A DNA stretch of 15,259 nt, from assembly GCA_964635845.1 (NCBI GenBank), contig CAZWNO010000097.1:1-15259 (forward strand), given 5' to 3'. This DNA comes from SZUA-365 sp964635845 (GTDB lineage: Bacteria; Bacteroidota; Ignavibacteria; SZUA-365). The notes under the pieces were generated by a model. It searched no databases, was not told the origin of the DNA, and saw only the letters and a list, made by a program, of their open reading frames with translations. How positions within the stretch are numbered: the stretch's first letter is position 1; every line of letters begins with the position of its first letter. Made by a program: the position numbers and the translations under genes. Positions 1-6,955 of this stretch are shown one piece after another.

Positions 1-209
1 CTTTCAGTACGAGGACGAACCTGGGGGCGGCGCACGCCAGTGCGCCGTTTTTATGCACGAGGACGAACCTGGGGGCGGCGCACGCCAGTGCGCCCTCTTT
101 CAGTACGAGGACGAACCTGGGGGCGGCGCACGCCAGTGCGCCCTCTTTCAGTACGAGGACGAACCTGGGGGCGGCGCACGCCAGTGCGCCGTTTTTATGT
201 ACGAGGACG
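1..209. repeat. 48-bp tandem repeat array with a hairpin in each unit
   Basis: The motif GAGGACGAACCTGGGGG begins at 11, 59, 107 and 155, and a fifth partial copy starts at 203, so the period is exactly 48 bp. Each full unit contains the perfect inverted repeat GGCGCAC-GCCA-GTGCGCC, at 29-46, 77-94, 125-142 and 173-190. In units 1 and 4 the hairpin is followed by GTTTTTATG, which resembles a rho-independent terminator. In units 2 and 3 it is followed by CTCTTTCAG. The array probably continues left of the window. The period is a multiple of three, so the frame of the next gene stays open through it as a 16-residue basic repeat, but I take the array as non-coding because the DUF2851 homology starts well downstream. 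Confidence 0.9.
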
Positions 210-315
210 CTTGCCCGCTGTAGTGCGGCGAAGCCGGACGGGGGCGGGAGCACGGGGACGATGGCGGGTGGATTTGGATGTGGAACTCTTATTCTTCGGG
301 AAGTGTTGGGGTTGC

Positions 316-1605
316 ATGAACAAAGGGAGAAGCGTGATCCTGCCCGTCTTGACATGTTGGTCCCGTTTCACCGTGCGCGAGCCGCGTCCCGCCGTACCTG
401 AGGCGGACGTAACGCGCATGTGGCTCCAACGTGCGCGGCCGGACGTGGAGTTCCTTACCATATGCCATCGCCGCATCCGCGTCATCGACGCGGGCGTGCG
501 CAACCGTCACGACGGCCCGGATTTCCTCGACGCCGTCATCACCGTCGACGGAACGCTGCGCCGCGGCGCGATCGAGGTGCACACCTGTCCCGAAGACTGG
601 CAGCGTCACGGGCACGGCCGTGATCCGCGCTATGCGTCGGTCGTCCTGCACGTATGCCTGTACGAAGGGGTAGCTCCAAGGGAAATTCCGACGATCATCC
701 TGGCAGGCCAGCTGGGTGAAAGCCTGCGCACGGCATGGGATTCCGCGCGCGACCGGCGGCAGGCGCTCGCGTGTCTGCGCATGAAGCCGCGGCAGCACAC
801 CAAAGCGGCGCGTGCGCTGATCGCGGGGCGCGACGCGACCGATGGTGCAGCGGAACAGCGGATGCTGGTCTCGACGATGATCGTGCTCGCGGCCGCGCGC
901 CGCTTCGAGAAGAAGCTGCAGCGGGCCGTGCTTCGCTTCGAGCTTCTGGAGCGCGAGCACGGCGCCGCCTGCGGTTTCCGCCAGCTGCTATACGAGCAGG
1001 TCGCGCGCGCGGCCGGTTACGGAGGCAACGAGCGGCAGTTCGAAGCGCTCGCACGCGCCGTTCCCCTGCGGCAGCTCGCCGCCATGCCGGCTTACGCGCG
1101 CCTGCCCCGGCTGCTGCATGCGGCCCGACCGGCGGGAGCGCAGGCATGGAACAGCTGCGCGGTCATGCCGCACAATCGCATCGGAAGGAGGCTCTGCTGG
1201 TTCGCGGCATGGGCACCGCAGCTCGATCAGCCCGAGTGGTGGCAGCGGCTGTTCGCGATCGTGCGATGCGGAGTCCTCGACATGCGCGATTTCGCACCGC
1301 TGTTTCAGGTCGCGCAGCTGCGCGAAAATCCCGGTCCTGAACGCATCGCCGAGATCGTGATCAACGTCCTCGCCCCGGCTCTTCGGCTCCATGCGCTGCG
1401 GAAAGGGAACCACACGCTGGCGCGCGCGGCGCTGCGGTTGTATGTTGCATGTGTCCCCGCGCCTTCGAATCGATACACGCGCCTGCTCACCGACGCCTTC
1501 CGACTCGACGGCGGGAGTGGAGAACGGCAGCAGGGGATGATCGAACTCGCCACCGAATTCTGCGATAAAGAACGCTGCGTACAATGCCTCGTGTCCAACT
1601 CCTGA
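316..1605 (+). CDS. DUF2851 family protein
   Basis: The product is a 429-residue conserved protein of unknown function, found mainly in Bacteroidota and Chlorobi relatives. Family hallmarks are visible: GPDFLD at residues 67-72, EVH at 87-89, a second histidine-rich segment HGHGRDPRY at 98-106, and a cysteine cluster at the C-terminus (CDKERCVQC). No signal peptide or membrane segment is seen. The frame is open upstream to position 40, but that part is only the 48-bp repeat translated, so I placed the start at the ATG at 316, which gives the family's usual length. A GTG at 334 preceded by AAAGGGAG is a serious alternative (423 aa). The stop overlaps the start of the next gene by 22 bp. The conserved acidic and histidine residues suggest a metal-dependent, possibly nuclease-like activity, but that is inference only. 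Confidence 0.85.
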   Translation: MNKGRSVILPVLTCWSRFTVREPRPAVPEADVTRMWLQRARPDVEFLTICHRRIRVIDAGVRNRHDGPDFLDAVITVDGTLRRGAIEVHTCPEDWQRHGHGRDPRYASVVLHVCLYEGVAPREIPTIILAGQLGESLRTAWDSARDRRQALACLRMKPRQHTKAARALIAGRDATDGAAEQRMLVSTMIVLAAARRFEKKLQRAVLRFELLEREHGAACGFRQLLYEQVARAAGYGGNERQFEALARAVPLRQLAAMPAYARLPRLLHAARPAGAQAWNSCAVMPHNRIGRRLCWFAAWAPQLDQPEWWQRLFAIVRCGVLDMRDFAPLFQVAQLRENPGPERIAEIVINVLAPALRLHALRKGNHTLARAALRLYVACVPAPSNRYTRLLTDAFRLDGGSGERQQGMIELATEFCDKERCVQCLVSNS

Positions 1606-3350
1606 TTGCAGTACTCATCCTGTTCATGCTCGCCGCAGGCGCGCAGGCACAGCGGGTCAGCGGGCTTCTCGTCTATCATTACAGTGGTCAGACCTTCCTC
1701 AGCTGGGAATCCGCCGGCACATCGGTCCGTCACTACACGATCTACCGGTCGCGGATGCCGCTGCGGACCTCGCTTGCGCTGCGGAACGCCGAGGAGCAGT
1801 ACGCCGTGCGTCCCGGCACGGCGACGAACCATCGTCTGAGCGAGGCGCTCCGCCGTCCCGTCTTTTACCGGCTGCCGGGTCCCAGCGGGACGCTGAAGCC
1901 TTCACGGGAGTACTTCGTCGTCACCACCGCCGAGGCGGGGAAATGGTATTACGCCGTCACCGCGACCGGCCTGGACGGAGAATTCCGGCAGGTGCGTCCG
2001 GGAAAGAACGCGGTCTCCAGCGCGGTGCGAGAGCACGTCACCATTCCCTCGCCGCTGCATCAGGGACGCTTCACCGTTGCGGGAAAAGCCGTCGACGTTT
2101 TCGTACACTGGGCGACGAACCGCGATCTGCCGCGCGTTCCGGCGATGAGCAGCCTGCCCTGCCATCCATTCAATTTCTCGGTGCAGAAGAACGGGAAAGC
2201 GCCGAAGCATCCCCTGTTCGTGCGCCTCCACGGCCGGGGCGATCATTTCCTCAACCATTCCGAAGGGATCGACAATCCCCAGGAATATGTACTCACGCTC
2301 GACGACGATCTCCCCGGTTCGCTGACACCGACGTTCTGGTTCGGCTACGACCGCGGGATCGATATCCAACGCCACGGCAGCCTGCGTTCCGCGCCCGGCG
2401 AGGGCGTGATCGACTACACGATGCGCCGCATCGCGTGGACGCTCGACTGGGCGCTGCGGAAACTCCCGATCGACAGCGGGCGCGTATACATCGCCGGCGT
2501 TTCGATGGGCGGCTCGGGCGCGGCATTCTCGCTGTTCGACATCGGGGAGAAGGTAGCGGCGGCGCTGTCGGTGATCCCCCGCCTCGAATATCGATTCGAC
2601 GACAGCACGGAGACGCCGCAGGGGCGCAGCGCCCGCCGGCTGTTCGGCGCGCTGTGGGGTGACCCGCGCCGATCGCCGAAGCTGACCGACGGCCGTTCCG
2701 TGTATGACATGCTCTCCTTCGCCTTGCGCCTGCACAACAGCGATCTCCGTCGATTCCCGCCGCTGCGCATCATCAGCGGGCGCAGGGACGACGTCGTCGG
2801 CTGGCGGCAGGTGCTTCCCGCGATGCGCGAGGCGGACAGCCTCAACAGCGGCATCGCATTTTTCTGGGACGAGCGCGGTCACTCGACCGCGGGACACCAC
2901 CCGTGGAGTCCGCAGCGCAGCCTGGTCGAATTGTCACGCTATCGCAGCGACCGCAGCTGGCCTGCCTTCAGCCACGTGAGTGCGAATCCGTCGCCCGATC
3001 ACGTATCCCCCGGGAGCGCGAACACCGCGGTGGCCTGGTATGAACCCATCATCGACGAATCCGATCGCTGGTCGGTCGGCATCCGGCGCGCCGTGCTCGA
3101 GATGCGTGACAGTGCCTTCGTGGTGCGTGGTACTCTGACCGCCGATGTCACGCCGCGCAGACTGCAGCGATTCACGGTGCGAAACGGCGCGTGGTACGCG
3201 TGGTCGTTGATGCTCGGCCGCGAGGAACTCGCGAGCGGGAGAGTGCGCGCGCGGCAGGACGGCGATCTCACGATCTCCGGTCTGAGAATCCCCGACCGTC
3301 CGTCGCGGCTGGAAATCCGCGCCATCCCCGGTCCCGCTGCCGATCGTTGA
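1584..3350 (+). CDS. Secreted alpha/beta-hydrolase with N-terminal Fn3-like domain
   Basis: The product is a 588-residue exported protein. Residues 1-23 form a signal peptide (MPRVQLLIAVLILFMLAAGA, then QAQ). Residues about 25-155 read like a fibronectin type III fold (LSWESAG, then YTIYRSR, then KWYYAVTA). Residues about 190-450 look like an esterase-type alpha/beta-hydrolase: the nucleophile elbow GVSMGGSG puts Ser at residue 307, SGRRDDVVGW offers Asp 402/403, and DERGHSTAGHH offers His 433. About 120 C-terminal residues look beta-rich and may bind carbohydrate or polymer. The gene overlaps the DUF2851 stop by 22 bp, implying cotranslation. Substrate is unknown; a polysaccharide or polyester esterase or a peptidase-like role are alternatives. 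The fold call is fairly firm and the specificity is not. Confidence 0.8.
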   Translation: MPRVQLLIAVLILFMLAAGAQAQRVSGLLVYHYSGQTFLSWESAGTSVRHYTIYRSRMPLRTSLALRNAEEQYAVRPGTATNHRLSEALRRPVFYRLPGPSGTLKPSREYFVVTTAEAGKWYYAVTATGLDGEFRQVRPGKNAVSSAVREHVTIPSPLHQGRFTVAGKAVDVFVHWATNRDLPRVPAMSSLPCHPFNFSVQKNGKAPKHPLFVRLHGRGDHFLNHSEGIDNPQEYVLTLDDDLPGSLTPTFWFGYDRGIDIQRHGSLRSAPGEGVIDYTMRRIAWTLDWALRKLPIDSGRVYIAGVSMGGSGAAFSLFDIGEKVAAALSVIPRLEYRFDDSTETPQGRSARRLFGALWGDPRRSPKLTDGRSVYDMLSFALRLHNSDLRRFPPLRIISGRRDDVVGWRQVLPAMREADSLNSGIAFFWDERGHSTAGHHPWSPQRSLVELSRYRSDRSWPAFSHVSANPSPDHVSPGSANTAVAWYEPIIDESDRWSVGIRRAVLEMRDSAFVVRGTLTADVTPRRLQRFTVRNGAWYAWSLMLGREELASGRVRARQDGDLTISGLRIPDRPSRLEIRAIPGPAADR

Positions 3351-3464
3351 TTATTTCTCGAAAAAATTCCATCTTATGGATTATCCGCTCTGATCCGCAG
3401 GCAGTTCCATCGACGGCTGCATGCGTTCATGCTCTCGCATTCTCGTCCTCGACGTATCACTGAC

Positions 3465-3481
3465 CGGCGGTGCCTCCGCCG
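3465..3481 (+). other. Short hairpin in the gap before rex
   Basis: The 253-bp gap 3351-3603 holds no convincing gene. It contains a perfect 6-bp stem, CGGCGG-TGCCT-CCGCCG, followed by ATTGTT. It could be a weak terminator for the hydrolase gene or a leader structure. I saw no clear TTGTGAA-N4-TTCACAA-type Rex operator in the gap. A TTTG at 3558-3561 lies 20 bp before TATCATCA at 3582-3589, which is only a weak match to a promoter. Confidence 0.25.
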
Positions 3482-3603
3482 ATTGTTACGCCCCTGGCGA
3501 ACCGTTGGTGTATCCGCGGCAGGCAATCACGCATCGATCGCCGATCCGTTTGATTCCTTTGGCCGCGAAGTTATGGTACTTTATCATCAGCAGGACCACA
3601 AGT

Positions 3604-4251
3604 ATGGAAAGTATATCCAAGGCAGCATTCCGCAGGCTTCCGCGCTACCATCAGATCCTCGGGGCGTTCGATGCGATCGGCCGCGAGTACATCTCGTCAC
3701 GCGAACTCTCGGAGATCCTCGAGATCAACGAGACGCTGGTTCGCAAGGACATGGCAGACCTGAAGATCCGCGGGAAGCAGAATCAGGGATACAATATCAA
3801 TGCGCTGCGCGAGCGCATCGAACAATTCCACGGACTGGAAGAAATTACCGAAGCGATCGTAGTCGGCGCCGGACACCTCGGCATCGCACTCGCCAACTAC
3901 TCGGGATTCGCCAATTACGGACTCAAGATCGTCGCCGTACTCGATAACGATCCGGAGAAAATCGGTACCAGGGCCGGCGCGTACGAGATCAGCTCGGTGA
4001 GCCGGCTCGCCTCGATCATTCAGAGGAAGAAAGTCAAGCTCATCATCATCACCGTACCGAAGCAGGTCGCGCAGGAAGTTGCGGACACCGCGGTCCGCGC
4101 GGGTGCGATCGCCCTCTGGAACTTCACTCCGCGCGAACTCACGGTCCCTGCCGGTGTGAAGGTGCGCAATGAGCAGCTCGTCGGCGGCTTCATGGCGCTG
4201 TCGTATTACCTGAAATACGCCTCGTCCACTGCGGAAGAAAACGGGGAGTAA
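3604..4251 (+). CDS. rex: Redox-sensing transcriptional repressor Rex
   Basis: The product is a 215-residue cytoplasmic repressor that senses the NADH/NAD+ ratio and controls fermentation and respiration genes. Residues 1 to about 75 form the winged-helix DNA-binding domain (AAFRRLPRYHQIL, then YISSRELSEIL, then VRKDMADLKIRG). A Rossmann domain follows with the dinucleotide motif GAGHLG at 88-93 and an acidic strand end (VAVLDNDPEKIG). The C-terminal helix (GGFMALSYYLKYA) resembles the domain-swapped helix of the family dimer. Length is normal. The ATG at 3604 is chosen because homology begins there and AGGA lies 8 nt upstream; the frame stays open further left without homology. It stands alone, convergent to rseP. 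Its targets cannot be read from this window. Confidence 0.95.
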   Translation: MESISKAAFRRLPRYHQILGAFDAIGREYISSRELSEILEINETLVRKDMADLKIRGKQNQGYNINALRERIEQFHGLEEITEAIVVGAGHLGIALANYSGFANYGLKIVAVLDNDPEKIGTRAGAYEISSVSRLASIIQRKKVKLIIITVPKQVAQEVADTAVRAGAIALWNFTPRELTVPAGVKVRNEQLVGGFMALSYYLKYASSTAEENGE

Positions 4252-4284
4252 GCGGCGGATCCCGTCAGCGTCAGCATGGATATG

Positions 4285-4308
4285 AAAAGCGGCCAGGACC
4301 GCTTTTTA
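4285..4308. terminator. Bidirectional terminator between rex and rseP
   Basis: A perfect 8-bp stem, AAAAGCGG (4285-4292) and CCGCTTTT (4299-4306), encloses the loop CCAGGA. A T-run follows on the plus strand and the A-run on the 5' side gives a U-tract for minus-strand transcripts. It sits in the 73-bp gap between the convergent rex and rseP stops, so it can serve both. Confidence 0.85.
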
Positions 4309-4324
4309 TATTTCGCCTTGCGCG

Positions 4325-5647
4325 CTAGAAGATGTCGTTGTAGATGACGAAGACCATCAGCGCGAGCAGGAGCACCATGCCGACCTGCTGCATCGCGATC
4401 TTGATCTTGTTGGGGACCTCGCGGCGGAACAGCCCTTCGAAGATCAGGAACACGAGATGGCCGCCGTCGAGCGCCGGAATGGGAAAGATATTGATGATGG
4501 CGAGGCTGATGCTGAGCAGGGCCATGAGGCTCAGGAAGCTCACGATGCCGGCCTCGGCCGATTGCGCTGCCATCTCGGCGATTTTCACCGGTCCACCGAT
4601 GCTCTGCTTGAAGCTGGCCTCCCCGATGATGATGTGATAGATGTTCGTCAGGAAAAGGTCGGTTACCCGGACCAGTCCCTGCACGCCCACACCCAGTGCC
4701 TCGAAAACCCCGTAGTGCACGATCTCGACCGGTCCCGGTATGCTGGCAACGGGAATGACTCCGATCTTTCCGTTCTCGGTCGGCGTCACGGATGCGGACA
4801 TCGTCTCCTCGCCGCGCAGCCAGACGACCTTGATCACCTTCCCGGGATTGTCGCTCACATTCTTGATCACATCGCCGGGCGAGTGGATCTGCGCGTCATT
4901 GATGCTGATGAAAGTGTCGCCTTCTTTCAAGCCCGCGCGTGAAGCCGGGAGGCCGGGTTCCACGCCGCCGATGAAGGTCTGTGCGCCTTCGGGGCTGATG
5001 CCGAAGAGATTGATGTCGATCTGCCGCAGGGACTTGTGCGGGATGCGCAGCAGCTGGCGCTCCCCGTCGCGCCGCACCTCGATCCTGAGGTCCTTCGAGA
5101 TCTGCGCGTAGACGATCGCTTCGCGTATCCCTTCCCATGTCTCCATCTGATCGTTATTGATCTTCAGGATCTGGTCGCCGGGACGCAGACCGTGGATTGC
5201 CGCGATGCTGCTGTCCTGCACGTACCCGACCGTCGTCACCCGGTGGTGCTCCATTCCCTGCGTCAGGTTGAGACCCCAGAAGATTCCGATCGCGAGCAGG
5301 ATGTTCATCACCACGCCCGCGACGATGACGATGATGCGCTGCCAGACGGGCTTGGCGCGGAATTCCCATGGCTCGGGCGGCTGATCGAGATGTTCGGTGT
5401 CCATGCTCTCATCGATCATGCCCGAGATCTTCACGTAACCGCCGATGGGCAGCCATGAGACACAGTAGTCCGTTTCCCCGATTTGTTTCCCGAAGGCGCG
5501 CGGAGGAAAGCCGATGGAAAAGCGTTCCACGCGCATCCCGAAGGCTTTCGCGGCGAGAAAATGTCCGAGCTCATGGATGAGCACCAGCACGCCGATGATT
5601 ATGATGAAGTAGAAAATCTGACTGAGTATTTGCGCGAAAGCGTCCAT
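4325..5647 (-). CDS. rseP: RIP metalloprotease RseP (site-2 protease family)
   Basis: The product is a 440-residue inner-membrane zinc protease that cuts transmembrane segments, classically anti-sigma factors and remnant signal peptides. The zinc site HELGH is at residues 25-29 in the first membrane helix. The third metal-ligand motif is at 388-396 (PIPALDGGH region, Asp about 394). Two PDZ domains lie between, at about 140-200 (GLRPGDQILKIN) and 220-290 (GLKEGDTFISIN). Helices are visible near 11-33, 107-130, 370-390 and 415-437. The ATG at 5647 is chosen because it lies 5 nt after the dxr stop and begins directly at the first helix; an upstream in-frame start at 5707 would overlap dxr. dxr-rseP pairing is common in bacteria. 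No membrane-bound anti-sigma substrate is seen here. Confidence 0.93.
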   Translation of the reverse strand: MDAFAQILSQIFYFIIIIGVLVLIHELGHFLAAKAFGMRVERFSIGFPPRAFGKQIGETDYCVSWLPIGGYVKISGMIDESMDTEHLDQPPEPWEFRAKPVWQRIIVIVAGVVMNILLAIGIFWGLNLTQGMEHHRVTTVGYVQDSSIAAIHGLRPGDQILKINNDQMETWEGIREAIVYAQISKDLRIEVRRDGERQLLRIPHKSLRQIDINLFGISPEGAQTFIGGVEPGLPASRAGLKEGDTFISINDAQIHSPGDVIKNVSDNPGKVIKVVWLRGEETMSASVTPTENGKIGVIPVASIPGPVEIVHYGVFEALGVGVQGLVRVTDLFLTNIYHIIIGEASFKQSIGGPVKIAEMAAQSAEAGIVSFLSLMALLSISLAIINIFPIPALDGGHLVFLIFEGLFRREVPNKIKIAMQQVGMVLLLALMVFVIYNDIF

Positions 5648-5652
5648 GAGAA

Positions 5653-6840
5653 CTATGCCCGGATCGGTGTGAGAAATGCATGCTGTGCGATATGCGCCTG
5701 CGCCCACGCGCGTGCGCTGCGGTCCGTCTCGACGATGTCGTCGAGCGACGCGGCGGAGCGCTGTGGAATACGTGCGAGGCTGTCTTCGACAAGCGCCGCG
5801 ATGCCATGGAAGGAAAGCTCGCCGCGCAGGAATGCGGCGACGGCGACTTCATTGACCGCGTTCAGGCAGGCAGGAGCTGTTCCGCCCGCGTGCAGGGCCT
5901 CATAGGCCAGACGCAGGCAGGGGAAGGCATCCGGATCGGGTTTCTCGAAAGTGAGACTGCCGATGCGCGCGATGTCCAACCGTTCGTACGCGGCGTCGAG
6001 CCGATGGGGCCAGGTCAGCGCATACTGGATCGGCAGCTTCATGTCCGGCATGCCGAGCTGGGCCTTGACCGATCCGTCGGTGAATTCGACCAGCGAATGT
6101 ATGATGCTCTGCGGGTGCACGACGACATCGATATGCGCGGGATCGACCGCGAAGAGCCAGTGCGCCTCGATCACTTCGAGGCCCTTGTTCATCAGCGTCG
6201 CGGAGTCGATCGTGATCTTGCTGCCCATGCTCCAGTTCGGGTGGCGCAGGGCTTCCGCCGGGGTGACATCCCGCAGCGCGTCCCGTGTCCAGCCGCGGAA
6301 GGGTCCGCCGCTGGCCGTCAGGATGATGCGCGCGACGCTGTGCGCGGATTCGCCGGTGATGCACTGCTGGATCGCGCTGTGCTCGCTGTCGATCGGCAGC
6401 AGCGCGACGCCGTGTTCGCGCGCGAGCGACGTGACATACTCGCCGGCCGCCACCAGTGTTTCCTTGTTCGCCAGGGCGATGGTCTTGCCCGCTCGGATCG
6501 CCGCCACCGTCGGCAGCAGTCCCGCGAAACCGACAAGACTGCTGATCATCGTGTCGTAATCATCCCGCCCCGCGATGTCCAGAAGCGCCTGCCCGCCGTC
6601 GAGCACCTCCGTCAGATCGCCCACGGCGGCATGCACGAGCGTGCGCGCGGCGGGATCGCTGACAGCGACCGCCGCCGGACGGAACTCCCGCACCTGCGCG
6701 GAAAGAAGCTCGGCGTTGCTGTTCCCCGTGAGGTAGCGGATGGCGAAACGGTCCGGATGCCGGCGTACGACCTCGAGGGTATTGCGGCCGATCGATCCGG
6801 TGGATCCAAACACAGCCAGTATTTTTTTTCCGCTATTCAT
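5653..6840 (-). CDS. dxr: 1-deoxy-D-xylulose 5-phosphate reductoisomerase
   Basis: The 395-residue cytoplasmic enzyme converts DXP to 2-C-methyl-D-erythritol 4-phosphate with NADPH, the first committed step of the MEP isoprenoid pathway and the fosmidomycin target. NADPH-binding GSTGSIG is at residues 12-18. The metal ligands correspond to Asp151 and Glu153 (PIDSEHSA) and Glu222 (LMNKGLE). The active-site lid region PNWSMGSKITIDSATLMN is at 201-218. Length is typical. The ATG at 6840 is preferred; a TTG two codons upstream (6846) is also in frame. No good Shine-Dalgarno sequence precedes either, and the putative promoter lies only about 10 bp upstream, so the transcript may be nearly leaderless. 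First gene of the dxr-rseP pair. Confidence 0.96.
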   Translation of the reverse strand: MNSGKKILAVFGSTGSIGRNTLEVVRRHPDRFAIRYLTGNSNAELLSAQVREFRPAAVAVSDPAARTLVHAAVGDLTEVLDGGQALLDIAGRDDYDTMISSLVGFAGLLPTVAAIRAGKTIALANKETLVAAGEYVTSLAREHGVALLPIDSEHSAIQQCITGESAHSVARIILTASGGPFRGWTRDALRDVTPAEALRHPNWSMGSKITIDSATLMNKGLEVIEAHWLFAVDPAHIDVVVHPQSIIHSLVEFTDGSVKAQLGMPDMKLPIQYALTWPHRLDAAYERLDIARIGSLTFEKPDPDAFPCLRLAYEALHAGGTAPACLNAVNEVAVAAFLRGELSFHGIAALVEDSLARIPQRSAASLDDIVETDRSARAWAQAHIAQHAFLTPIRA

Positions 6841-6850
6841 GTGCAATTAA

Positions 6851-6882
6851 ACAAGTTAACCAACCCTGTCGGCTTGCGCAAC
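6851..6882 (-). promoter_or_regulatory. Putative dxr promoter
   Basis: Read on the minus strand, GTTG (6882-6879) is followed after exactly 20 bp by TAACTTGT (6858-6851). This is the spacing of the Bacteroidota TTTG-N20-TAnnTTTG promoter with partial base match. The element would start transcription about 5 nt before or at the dxr start codon. Confidence 0.4.
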
Positions 6883-6919
6883 TGAGAAAGGCGTCACCCT
6901 GGGGAATTAGCGGGTACTC

Positions 6920-6951
6920 ATTGTGCGTCCCGTGCATTCTTCCTATAATTA
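6920..6951 (+). promoter_or_regulatory. Putative promoter of the TPR gene cluster
   Basis: ATTG (6920-6923) is followed after 20 bp by TATAATTA (6944-6951). Read as a sigma-70 promoter it is TTGTGC-N17-TATAAT. The expected transcription start falls on or next to the A of the ATG at 6956, which would make the mRNA leaderless. Confidence 0.5.
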
Positions 6952-6955
6952 TCAA

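Noticed and set aside
1..209. Possible CRISPR array
   Set aside because: The 48-bp units are contiguous, with no unique spacers between repeats.
3421..3603. A 61-residue N-terminal extension of Rex
   Set aside because: The extension has no Rex homology, and a ribosome site sits at the family-typical start at 3604.
5680..6885. A 401-codon plus-strand open frame antisense to dxr
   Set aside because: dxr is unmistakable on the other strand, and the antisense translation is Arg-rich with no motifs.
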